Shown: in pieces, positions 1 through 8,870 of the stretch
Position numbering within the stretch: position 1 is the first letter of the stretch
How the letters are laid out: each line of letters begins with the position of its first letter
NCBI GenBank assembly: GCA_902592375.1
Contig: CACJEG010000003.1
Span: 85,327-149,326, forward strand
DNA: 64,000 bases
Source: an uncultured Pelagibacteraceae bacterium
Lineage (GTDB): Bacteria > Pseudomonadota > Alphaproteobacteria > Pelagibacterales > Pelagibacteraceae
Direction: 5' to 3'
The notes under the pieces: model-generated
Databases searched by the model: none
Told to the model about the DNA's origin: nothing
Seen by the model: only the letters and a program-made list of their open reading frames with translations
Position numbers and translations under genes: made by a program

Positions 1-111
1 AATTAAAAATTTTGAGTTAGAAAATCCAAAAAAATGTCTTAAAATTTTTAAAAGCAACAATTTTTTTGGTTTAATTATTTTCTTGAATATTTTAATTGCA
101 AAAAATTTATA

Positions 112-1848
112 ATGAATAGATCTGAAATTTATAAAAGACTTTTTAATGATTATTCTAAAAAATATTTAAATAAAATTTTTCTTTCAGTATTTTTTTCAAT
201 TCTAGTCGCTGGTAGCACTTCTTCTATTGCCTGGCTATTAGATCCAGCTATAAAAAAACTATTTATCGAAAAAGATCAAACACTAATAATTTTAATTCCA
301 TCAATGATTGTTTTAGCATTCGCAATCAAAGGCATATCATTGTACCTTGCAAAATCAATTATGATTGCTGTTGGAGAGTCTGTTAAAAAAAAACTTCAAT
401 ATGATATGATTAATAATTTAATTGGAACGGACACACAAATTATTGATAAAAAACATTCAGGAAAATTTATATCTAATCTAACTTATGATGTAACTCATAT
501 TACAAATTTGTTAAGTAACGCAATTTTAACTCTTTTTAAAGATTCACTAACACTTATTGGTTTGCTAATTGTAATGTTTTTACAAAACTGGAAACTAGCT
601 CTTATTTCTATTGTCATGATTCCACTAGCTAGCATAGCTGCTAAAACACTAGGTAAAAGGATGGGCAAAGTTGCAACAGAGGCTCAAGAAAAATCTGGAT
701 ATTTAACAACTTATTTAGTCGAATTGTTCAAAAATCATAAGTTAATTAAAATTTTTCAAACAGAAGAACGTGAAAAAATTAAAGCAGATTTATATTTAAC
801 CCAATTAAAAGAAAAAAGCCAAAAAATCCAAACTGTGTATGTGAGAATGTCTCCAATAATGGAAACTTTGACGGGAATAATGATCGCCATTTTAATTTTT
901 TACTCTGGTAAATTAATGGCAAATGGTGATCTTGATATAAATAATTTTTTTTCATTTTTAGCGGCTATGATGCTAGCTTACCAACCTGTGAGAGCATTAT
1001 CGACACTAAATATGGTTTTAAATCAAGGCCTATCTGCAGCATCAAGAATTTTGCCAATAATTGATCAAGAAAATAAAATTAAAAACAAAAATGATTCCAA
1101 GCCACTAAAAATAAATAATTCTGAAATTAAGTTCAAAAATATTAATTTTTCTTATGAGATTGATGAAGGTGAAACATTAAAATCAATAGATCTTGAATTT
1201 ATGGGTGGCAAAATGACTTCGTTGGTAGGTCATAGTGGATCTGGGAAATCAACAATACTCAATTTAATACCAAGATTTTATGATCCTCAATCAGGAGATA
1301 TTTTAATTGATGGTCAGTCAATATATAAATGTACAATTGAGTCAATTAGAAAAGAAGTTTCCATGGTTAGCCAAGAAACCACTTTATTTGATGATACAAT
1401 AAAAAATAATATAAAATATGCAAAAGAAGATGCTTCTGATGAGGAAATTTATAAAGTTTCACAATTATCATTTTGTGATGAATTTATAAATAATTTACCA
1501 AATAAATTTGATACATTAATTGGTGAAAATGGAGTGAGATTATCAGGTGGTGAAAAACAAAGAATATCAATCGCAAGAGCAATGCTAAAGAAAAGCTCAA
1601 TTATATTACTTGATGAAGCAACTTCTTCTTTAGACTCCGAAACGGAATCAAAAATTCAAGAAGCATTAAAAGTTTTAACAAAAGATAAAACAACAATAGT
1701 GATAGCACACCGCTTATCTACAATATTAAATTCAAACAATATTTATGTAATTGATGCTGGAAAAGTTGTTGAAAGTGGACAGCATGTTGAATTAATGAAA
1801 GAATCTGAATTGTATAAAAAATTTTATGAAAAACAGATTCAAAAGTAA
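112..1848 (+). CDS. msbA: ABC transporter, lipid A/lipid flippase MsbA family
   Basis: Fused TM + NBD; Walker A GHSGSGKST, signature LSGGEKQRISIARA; followed by waaA/lpxK/lpxL. Confidence 0.88.
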   Translation: MNRSEIYKRLFNDYSKKYLNKIFLSVFFSILVAGSTSSIAWLLDPAIKKLFIEKDQTLIILIPSMIVLAFAIKGISLYLAKSIMIAVGESVKKKLQYDMINNLIGTDTQIIDKKHSGKFISNLTYDVTHITNLLSNAILTLFKDSLTLIGLLIVMFLQNWKLALISIVMIPLASIAAKTLGKRMGKVATEAQEKSGYLTTYLVELFKNHKLIKIFQTEEREKIKADLYLTQLKEKSQKIQTVYVRMSPIMETLTGIMIAILIFYSGKLMANGDLDINNFFSFLAAMMLAYQPVRALSTLNMVLNQGLSAASRILPIIDQENKIKNKNDSKPLKINNSEIKFKNINFSYEIDEGETLKSIDLEFMGGKMTSLVGHSGSGKSTILNLIPRFYDPQSGDILIDGQSIYKCTIESIRKEVSMVSQETTLFDDTIKNNIKYAKEDASDEEIYKVSQLSFCDEFINNLPNKFDTLIGENGVRLSGGEKQRISIARAMLKKSSIILLDEATSSLDSETESKIQEALKVLTKDKTTIVIAHRLSTILNSNNIYVIDAGKVVESGQHVELMKESELYKKFYEKQIQK

Positions 1849-1850
1849 AT

Positions 1851-3101
1851 ATGTTTTTTTTTTATCAAATATTAATAACAACATTATTAATAATATCCCC
1901 AATTATATTAATTTTACGAATAATTAAAAACAAAGAGGATAAAAAAAGATTTACAGAAAAATTAAGTATACCTTCCCAAAAAAAAAAATCAGAAAATTTA
2001 ATATGGTTCCATGGAGCAAGTGTAGGCGAATTAATTAGTATAATACCTTTAATTAAATATTATGAGAAAAATAAATCAATAAATCAAATTTTAATAACTA
2101 CAAGTACGCTTAGTTCTTATGAGGTTTTTAGAAAATTTAAATTTAAAAAAACAATTCATCAATATTACCCTTTAGATCTTTCAATTTTTACAAATAGATT
2201 TCTTAATTACTGGAAACCGAAATTAGCAATATTTATCGACTCGGAAATCTGGCCAAGTATGTTTAAAAATTTAGATAATAAAAAAATCCCATTAATTTTA
2301 TTAAATGCAAGATTAACAAAAAAAACATTTAGAAGATGGTTTAAATTAAAGTATTTTTCATTTTCAATTTTCAAAAGAATTACAGTTGCATTCCCGCAAA
2401 ATATTGAAACAAAAAATTATTTAAAAAAATTAAATATAAAAAAAATCAAATCTATAGGTAATTTAAAATTTGCAGAAAATCCTGAAGAAAATTTAAATAA
2501 AAACGATAATAATTTAAAATTAAAGTTTAAAAATAAAAAAATTTGGATTGCATCAAGTACGCATAAAAATGAGGAATTATTTTGTGCAAAAACTCATATA
2601 GAGCTTAAAAGAAAAGTTAAAAATTTATTGACAATAATTATTCCCAGACATGTACACAGAACAAAAAATATTGCTAGCGAAATTAAAAATCTAAATTTAA
2701 AAGTAACTCTTCATAGTTCTAATTCAAAAAATCTTAATAAGGTTGATATTTATATTGTTGATACATTTGGAGAAACTAAAAAGTTTCATAGAATTGGAAA
2801 TTCGGTGTTTTTAGGTGGCTCTATTATTCGGAGAGGTGGACAAAATCCACTAGAGGCTGCCAGATTTGGTGCAAAGATCTTACATGGTCCAAATATAGAT
2901 AATTTTAAAGATGTATATAAACTCTTAAAAAAATTTAAGGTTTCAAAAAAAATTAATACGCCAAAACAATTAGCATCTGCCATAATCTTTAAAAAAAATA
3001 AAACTATAGGAATTAAAATCAAAAATATTGGAGAAAAAATTCTAAAAAAAACTATAAACGAATTAGACAAGCTAATTAACAATGAATTTAAAAAAACCTA
3101 A
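1851..3101 (+). CDS. waaA: 3-deoxy-D-manno-octulosonic acid transferase
   Basis: N-terminal WFHGASVGE motif, FLGGSIIRRGGQNPLEAA motif; lipid A gene neighbourhood. Confidence 0.88.
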   Translation: MFFFYQILITTLLIISPIILILRIIKNKEDKKRFTEKLSIPSQKKKSENLIWFHGASVGELISIIPLIKYYEKNKSINQILITTSTLSSYEVFRKFKFKKTIHQYYPLDLSIFTNRFLNYWKPKLAIFIDSEIWPSMFKNLDNKKIPLILLNARLTKKTFRRWFKLKYFSFSIFKRITVAFPQNIETKNYLKKLNIKKIKSIGNLKFAENPEENLNKNDNNLKLKFKNKKIWIASSTHKNEELFCAKTHIELKRKVKNLLTIIIPRHVHRTKNIASEIKNLNLKVTLHSSNSKNLNKVDIYIVDTFGETKKFHRIGNSVFLGGSIIRRGGQNPLEAARFGAKILHGPNIDNFKDVYKLLKKFKVSKKINTPKQLASAIIFKKNKTIGIKIKNIGEKILKKTINELDKLINNEFKKT

Positions 3102-4008
3102 GTTTTGGGACAATAATAAACCAAATGCAATCGCATATATACTTTCCCCATTATCATATTTAATTCAATTTTTTAGACCAAAAAGGAAAAAGAAAATTTT
3201 AAAAAAATTCAAAATTAAAACTATTTGTATTGGAAATATATATATCGGTGGAACAGGAAAGACTTCTTTAAGTATTAAATTAAATGAACTTTTAATAAAA
3301 AAAAAAATAAAATCATGTTTCATTAAAAAATTTTATAAAAATCAATTAGATGAGCAAAAACTTTTGAGTAAGAATGGCAAGCTTTTTATGTCCAAAAACA
3401 GGATTGAAGCAATTAAACGAGCAGATAATGAAAAGTATGAAGTTGCTATTTTAGATGATGGACTTCATGATGCTTCTATAGAATATGATTTAAGTTTTGT
3501 TTGCTTTAATAATATAAGTTGGATAGGAAATGGAATGACTATTCCTTCTGGTCCATTAAGAGAAAAAATAGAAAGTCTTAAAAATTATCAACACATATTT
3601 TTAAATGGAAACTTAGAAAATTTAAATTTTTTAAAAAATGAAATTCTGAAAATAAATCCTAAAATAACTATTCATTTAGGGAAGTACATACCTTTAAATA
3701 TAGAGAGTTTTAATCAAAATGATAAATATTTGGTATTTTCTGGTATTGGAAACCATCACACTTTTATTTCAATGATTAAAAATTATGGATTAAATGTTTT
3801 AAAAGATTTGGAATTTCCAGATCACTATGAATACAAAAGTTTTGATATAAATAAAATTTTATATGAAGCAAAAAAGTTGAATTGTAAAATAATTACAACT
3901 GAAAAAGATTTTTTTAGATTAAATGATATATACTCAAATAAAATTCTGTATATTAAGACAGAATTACAAATAGTTGACGAAGAAAAATTTATAAAAGCAA
4001 TAATTTAA
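3082..4008 (+). CDS. lpxK: tetraacyldisaccharide 4'-kinase
   Basis: P-loop IGNIYIGGTGKTSL; DDGLHD motif; overlaps waaA by 20 nt. Confidence 0.88.
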   Translation: MNLKKPKFWDNNKPNAIAYILSPLSYLIQFFRPKRKKKILKKFKIKTICIGNIYIGGTGKTSLSIKLNELLIKKKIKSCFIKKFYKNQLDEQKLLSKNGKLFMSKNRIEAIKRADNEKYEVAILDDGLHDASIEYDLSFVCFNNISWIGNGMTIPSGPLREKIESLKNYQHIFLNGNLENLNFLKNEILKINPKITIHLGKYIPLNIESFNQNDKYLVFSGIGNHHTFISMIKNYGLNVLKDLEFPDHYEYKSFDINKILYEAKKLNCKIITTEKDFFRLNDIYSNKILYIKTELQIVDEEKFIKAII

Positions 4009-4011
4009 AAT

Positions 4012-4872
4012 ATGAAATATATAAAATATTTTATACAGTTTTTGTTTGTTATTTTAAGTTTCTTAATATTTAAAATATTAGGACCAAATTTATCTTCTAA
4101 GATTAGTGGGAAAATCTTTGAGTTAATTGGTCCGTATTTTAGATCTAAAGAGGTTATTGATTCGAATATTAAAAAAGCTTTTCCAAATATAAATACACTG
4201 GCTCTAAGAAAAATTTCTAGTTCTATGTGGAAAAATTATGGGAAAGTTTTTGCCGAATTCATGTTTATGAAAGATTTTAGATTTGGAAAACTTGCAAATA
4301 AAATTGAAATAGATGGCCAAGAAATATTAAACGAAATCAAATCATCGAATAGACAAGCTATATTTATATCTGGTCATTTCAGTAATTTTGAACTTATGGC
4401 AATGTATTTAGAAAAATCAAATATTAATCTCTCAACAATATACCGTCCATTAAATAATATTTTTCTTAACAGAATAATGGAAAGAATAAGAATTAAATAT
4501 ATTTGCAAAAATCAAATCAAAAAAGGAATTGGAGGTCTTAAAAAATTGATTAAATTAAAAAAAAATAAATTCTCTACAGCCTTAATGATAGATCAACGTG
4601 TGTCTGAGGGAATACTATCAAATTTTTTTAATCAAAAAGCTTTAACTACAACAATACCTGCTCAGCTAGTGAAAAAATTTAATATTCCCATTATACCAGT
4701 TTTTATTAAAAGAATTGAGGGTGTAAGCTATAAAATTAAAATTAATAAACCAATATACTTTTCTAAAGATGAGTCTATTGAAAATATAACCGATGAACTA
4801 AATAAAATTCTTGAAAAAATGATAATTAAAAATCCAGAAGATTGGATATGGTCTCACAATCGTTGGAAATAA
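4012..4872 (+). CDS. lpxL: lipid A biosynthesis acyltransferase (LpxL/HtrB family)
   Basis: GHFSNFEL HX4D/E-like motif, DQR motif, C-terminal WIWSHNRWK. Confidence 0.85.
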   Translation: MKYIKYFIQFLFVILSFLIFKILGPNLSSKISGKIFELIGPYFRSKEVIDSNIKKAFPNINTLALRKISSSMWKNYGKVFAEFMFMKDFRFGKLANKIEIDGQEILNEIKSSNRQAIFISGHFSNFELMAMYLEKSNINLSTIYRPLNNIFLNRIMERIRIKYICKNQIKKGIGGLKKLIKLKKNKFSTALMIDQRVSEGILSNFFNQKALTTTIPAQLVKKFNIPIIPVFIKRIEGVSYKIKINKPIYFSKDESIENITDELNKILEKMIIKNPEDWIWSHNRWK

Positions 4873-4881
4873 TAAATTATT

Positions 4882-5070
4882 TTAAATCGTCTCTCTTTTT
4901 TTAAAAGCTTCTTTATATGAATAATATGCCTCTTGTAACTCTACATTCCAGTAAGTTAGATTTTCAATATTAATTTTTTTCTTAGTTACAGCGCACTCAA
5001 CATAATCTCCTTGTTCAATAATTTGAAAATTATTAGGTAAATATTTTATTTTAGCTAATTTTTTTGTCAT
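4882..5070 (-). CDS. DUF2093 family small protein
   Basis: MTKKLAKIKYLPNNFQIIEQGDYVECAVTKKKI resembles DUF2093; start moved to internal Met at 5070 to avoid purD overlap. Confidence 0.7.
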   Translation of the reverse strand: MTKKLAKIKYLPNNFQIIEQGDYVECAVTKKKINIENLTYWNVELQEAYYSYKEAFKKRETI

Positions 5071-5091
5071 TTTTAGTTTATATAGTTTTAT

Positions 5092-6357
5092 ATGAAAGTT
5101 GGAATAATTGGAAGTGGTGGAAGAGAGCACGCAATTTGCCAATCTATTAAAAAATCAGCTAAAGTAGATACGATTTTTTGTTTTCCAGGAAATGCTGGAA
5201 CGAAAGAAATTGCAAAAAATATTCAAATAGATTTAAAAAATTTCAAAATTTTAAAAGATTTTATTTTAGATAATCGAATAGATTTAATAATTGTTGGTCC
5301 AGAAAAACCCTTGGTCGATGGAATTGTTGATTACCTTGAAAAGTTTAAAATAAAAGTTTTTGGCCCAAACAAAATTGCCTCTCAACTAGAAGGCTCTAAA
5401 ATATTTACAAAAAAACTTTGTGAAAAGTTTAATATTCCAACTGCAAAATTTGGAATTTTTAAAAATAGAGATAATGCAAAAAAATTTATAAAAAATACGA
5501 ATTTCCCTGTAGTAATAAAAGCAGATAATCTAGCTTCAGGCAAAGGTGTTTACATTTCTAATAATAAAATAGAAGCTTACGGTGCTATCGATGAAATTTT
5601 TGATGGTAAATTTGGTAAAGCAAACAAACTGCTTGTAGAAGAATTCTTAGTTGGTGAGGAAATGAGTTTCTTTACTATTCATGATGGAAAAATATTTAAA
5701 AATTTTGGTACAGCGCAAGATCATAAAAGAGTGTTAGAAGGTGATAAAGGTAAAAATACTGGAGGTATGGGGGCTTATTCACCTTCTAGACTAATTAACG
5801 ATGAACTTGAGAAAAAAATTATAAATAAAATTATACAACCAACACTTAATGGATTGTCTGATCTTGGATGTCAATATAAAGGTTTTTTATATGCAGGCCT
5901 AATGATTGTAGATAATGAACCTTATTTAATTGAATATAATGTTAGAATGGGAGACCCAGAATGCCAAACGATACTTCCAAAATTAAACTCTGATTTAAGT
6001 GATATTATTTTAGCTTGTTGTGAAGAGAGACTTAAAGAGACCAAAATTAATTGGCTAAATAAGAAAAGTTTGTGCATTGTTCTTTGCTCGAATGGATATC
6101 CTGATAATTATAAAAAAAATATTGAGATAGAAAAACTAAAAAATTTAGAACTCGGTAATAATGAATTTTTATTTCACGCTGGAACTTCTGATAAAAAAGG
6201 AAAAATATATGCAGTGGGCGGAAGAGTGTTGAACTTTGTAACTATCGAGGATGATTTTAAATTTGCTAGAGATAAAATTATTAAAAAATTAAAAATATTA
6301 AATTGGTCCGATGGCTTCTACAGAAATGATATCGGATACAAAGTTATCAAATTATGA
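5092..6357 (+). CDS. purD: phosphoribosylamine--glycine ligase
   Basis: N-terminal GSGGREHA, GGMGAYSP, ATP-grasp architecture. Confidence 0.95.
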   Translation: MKVGIIGSGGREHAICQSIKKSAKVDTIFCFPGNAGTKEIAKNIQIDLKNFKILKDFILDNRIDLIIVGPEKPLVDGIVDYLEKFKIKVFGPNKIASQLEGSKIFTKKLCEKFNIPTAKFGIFKNRDNAKKFIKNTNFPVVIKADNLASGKGVYISNNKIEAYGAIDEIFDGKFGKANKLLVEEFLVGEEMSFFTIHDGKIFKNFGTAQDHKRVLEGDKGKNTGGMGAYSPSRLINDELEKKIINKIIQPTLNGLSDLGCQYKGFLYAGLMIVDNEPYLIEYNVRMGDPECQTILPKLNSDLSDIILACCEERLKETKINWLNKKSLCIVLCSNGYPDNYKKNIEIEKLKNLELGNNEFLFHAGTSDKKGKIYAVGGRVLNFVTIEDDFKFARDKIIKKLKILNWSDGFYRNDIGYKVIKL

Positions 6358-6920
6358 GAATTATTTCCGGGATTTTTAAAGGAAAAAAAATTTTAGAACC
6401 AATTAATCAAAACACAAGACCATTGAAAGATTTAACAAAGGAGTCCATTTTTAATATAATTTTACATTCAAATAAATTTAAAGTTAATTTATTTAATTCA
6501 AATGTTTTAGACTTATTTTCTGGCGTAGGTTCCTTTGGAATAGAATGCTTATCTAGAGGTGCAAAAAATGTAATTTTTTATGAAAATTATTCAGGTGTTA
6601 TTCCAATTTTAAAAAAAAATTTGTCAAACTTAAAGGATTTAAACAACTATAAAGTAATTGAAAAAAATGTTTATGATGAAAAAGTTTCTTTTAATTCAAA
6701 TATTATATTTGATATTATTTTTTTAGATCCTCCTTATAAAGACAAAAATTTGAATATAGTATTGGAAAAAATAAATAAAAGTAAAATTCTAGATAACAAC
6801 GGAATAATTATTTTGCATAGACATAAGAATGAAAAAAAAAAAATTTCGCCAAACTTCAAAATTATAGAAGAAAAAAAATACGGCATATCAAAAATAATTT
6901 TTTTAATTCAATTAAATTAA
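6354..6920 (+). CDS. rsmD: 16S rRNA (guanine(966)-N(2))-methyltransferase RsmD
   Basis: MRIISGIFKGKKI, LDLFSGVGSFGIE, LDPPY motifs. Confidence 0.9.
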   Translation: MRIISGIFKGKKILEPINQNTRPLKDLTKESIFNIILHSNKFKVNLFNSNVLDLFSGVGSFGIECLSRGAKNVIFYENYSGVIPILKKNLSNLKDLNNYKVIEKNVYDEKVSFNSNIIFDIIFLDPPYKDKNLNIVLEKINKSKILDNNGIIILHRHKNEKKKISPNFKIIEEKKYGISKIIFLIQLN

Positions 6921-8063
6921 CAATTTTTTTGTCTCTTTTTTTATTAGTTCTACAGCTGGTTGATCAAAAGGATTTAACTTTAAAGATCTACCTAATAGGA
7001 TTGTTTCTAAAATGAAAAAGCAAAATAATTCACCTAGAGTCTTCTCATCTCTTTTTTTAATCTCAAAACTGCGAAATGGAATATTTTTAGTATTAAATAC
7101 TTTTTCAGTTGCTAATTTTTGCGCGTAAGTAATGTTTGATATTTTTTTATTTTTTAAGAAAAGATGTGAAGATAATAATGCTTTATTATTGATTATTTTT
7201 GAACCTTTGTCATGTACATAAAATAAAGTAAAAAAATTTTTTTGAAAACCATCTAAATAAAGTTGCATGACGCTATGATTATCTTTTGGCATATTTGAAA
7301 CTATTGGCAAAATACCTTTTTTTTTCTTACCCAAACTTTCAGCAACTAATTGTTGATACCACTTAAAAAAACTTTCTGATTTTTCATCATAATTTAATAT
7401 TACGGAGTTATATTTTTTCTGATGAATTAATTCTAATAAAGAGCTAACATTTTTAACCAATAAATCTAAAAATCCTTTATTTTTTATCAACGAATTAAGT
7501 TGTCTAAATTTTCTAACATTAAACCCCATCAATTCTGCTGGCAACATTCCAACCTCTGAAAGAACAGAATATCTTCCACCAATAAAATTATTATGATGAA
7601 CAACCTCTGATTTTAATTTTTTAGCTAAAAGATACAGATAACTTTTTTTGTTTTCTGTAATAAAAATATTTTTTTCGTTTTTTTTAATTAAAACATTTGT
7701 ATTTCCAATCACCTCAATTGTATTTCCAGATTTTGAAATAACTAAATTGGTAAATTTTTTTTTATTTAATTTCTTCTCAGGTATAAGATTATCAATAAAA
7801 ATAAATTTTTTTTTTGTTTTATTTTTTAAAAAATTATAAATTGCCTTAGAACCGAGAGATGAACCTCCCATTCCTATTAATCTATAATTTGATTTATTTT
7901 TAAATTTAATTAGATTTTTATTTTTATAACTATCCTCATAATCTTGGGATAAAGATTTTAAAATTTGATTTTTTTCTTTAAATAATTTTTTAAGTCTTAG
8001 TTTGATTTTAGATAATTTTCCTCCTTTCTTAAAACCAATAAAATTAATTCCTGATGTAAGCAT
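6912..8063 (-). CDS. pgi: glucose-6-phosphate isomerase (short form)
   Basis: GMGGSSLGSKAIY and ISKSGNTIE SIS-domain motifs. Confidence 0.75.
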   Translation of the reverse strand: MLTSGINFIGFKKGGKLSKIKLRLKKLFKEKNQILKSLSQDYEDSYKNKNLIKFKNKSNYRLIGMGGSSLGSKAIYNFLKNKTKKKFIFIDNLIPEKKLNKKKFTNLVISKSGNTIEVIGNTNVLIKKNEKNIFITENKKSYLYLLAKKLKSEVVHHNNFIGGRYSVLSEVGMLPAELMGFNVRKFRQLNSLIKNKGFLDLLVKNVSSLLELIHQKKYNSVILNYDEKSESFFKWYQQLVAESLGKKKKGILPIVSNMPKDNHSVMQLYLDGFQKNFFTLFYVHDKGSKIINNKALLSSHLFLKNKKISNITYAQKLATEKVFNTKNIPFRSFEIKKRDEKTLGELFCFFILETILLGRSLKLNPFDQPAVELIKKETKKLLI

Positions 8064-8374
8064 TAATTTTTCTTAATTTTTTTTAGTAAATTTTCCTCAA
8101 AATCACTATTACTATTTTCTACAGATTGATCTTTATTATCATTGTTAATAATTAGTGACTTAATTGAATTATTCTCTTGATCAAGATTTTCTTGTTCAGA
8201 TTTTGGAATAGGCAATTGGTCATAATCTGGTGGCATTACAAGAGGTGATTTTTTTTCGACTAAAAATTCATCTGAACTATTTTTTTTTTGATTTGTAAAA
8301 CCCTCTTTGAGTGTTCCACATGAAGATAAAAATAAACTTATTAATGATATTAAAAATATTCTAAAGCATTTCAT
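8063..8374 (-). CDS. DUF3035 lipoprotein (BamF-like)
   Basis: Lipobox LSSCG, PLVMPPDYDQLPIP motif; next to lspA. Confidence 0.65.
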   Translation of the reverse strand: MKCFRIFLISLISLFLSSCGTLKEGFTNQKKNSSDEFLVEKKSPLVMPPDYDQLPIPKSEQENLDQENNSIKSLIINNDNKDQSVENSNSDFEENLLKKIKKN

Positions 8375-8868
8375 ATTTTATTATTACTGTCATTCGTTAT
8401 TAATTCAATTAATATCATAAAAATGACACCGAGCGTAATAAATATATCTGCTACATTAAAAATAAACCAATGAAAATTTTGAATATGTAAATCGATAAAA
8501 TCTGGAACAGCTTTATAAAAAATTCTGTCAAAAATATTACCTAATGCTCCACCTAAAATCATTAAAAGTGAGTATTTTTTTAAACCTTCACTTTTAATTA
8601 TCATAAAAAAAATTACTAATATTATTATTAAAATAAAAAACGTTAAAATATTATAAAAGTACTTTTCGTCGAATGAAAATAAACCAAATGCAATTCCTTC
8701 GTTCCAGATCAAGTGAATATTCAAAAATTTTAAAGATAATATTTCAGATCCAAAAAATTTCTTATCTAGATAAATTACATAAACTTTAGAAATTCTATCA
8801 ATTAAAAAAATCAGAATAACTAAAGATGAATTAATAAAAAATTTTTTTCCTAAGTTTTTTATTTTCAT
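8371..8868 (-). CDS. lspA: lipoprotein signal peptidase
   Basis: IWNEGIAFGLF, GGALGNIFDR, FNVADIFITLG motifs; start reassigned to 8868. Confidence 0.92.
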   Translation of the reverse strand: MKIKNLGKKFFINSSLVILIFLIDRISKVYVIYLDKKFFGSEILSLKFLNIHLIWNEGIAFGLFSFDEKYFYNILTFFILIIILVIFFMIIKSEGLKKYSLLMILGGALGNIFDRIFYKAVPDFIDLHIQNFHWFIFNVADIFITLGVIFMILIELITNDSNNKI

Positions 8869-8870
8869 TA

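Noticed and set aside
2786-3082. 98-aa minus-strand ORF over waaA
   Set aside because: Hydrophobic antisense translation of an AT-rich coding region; no supporting signal.
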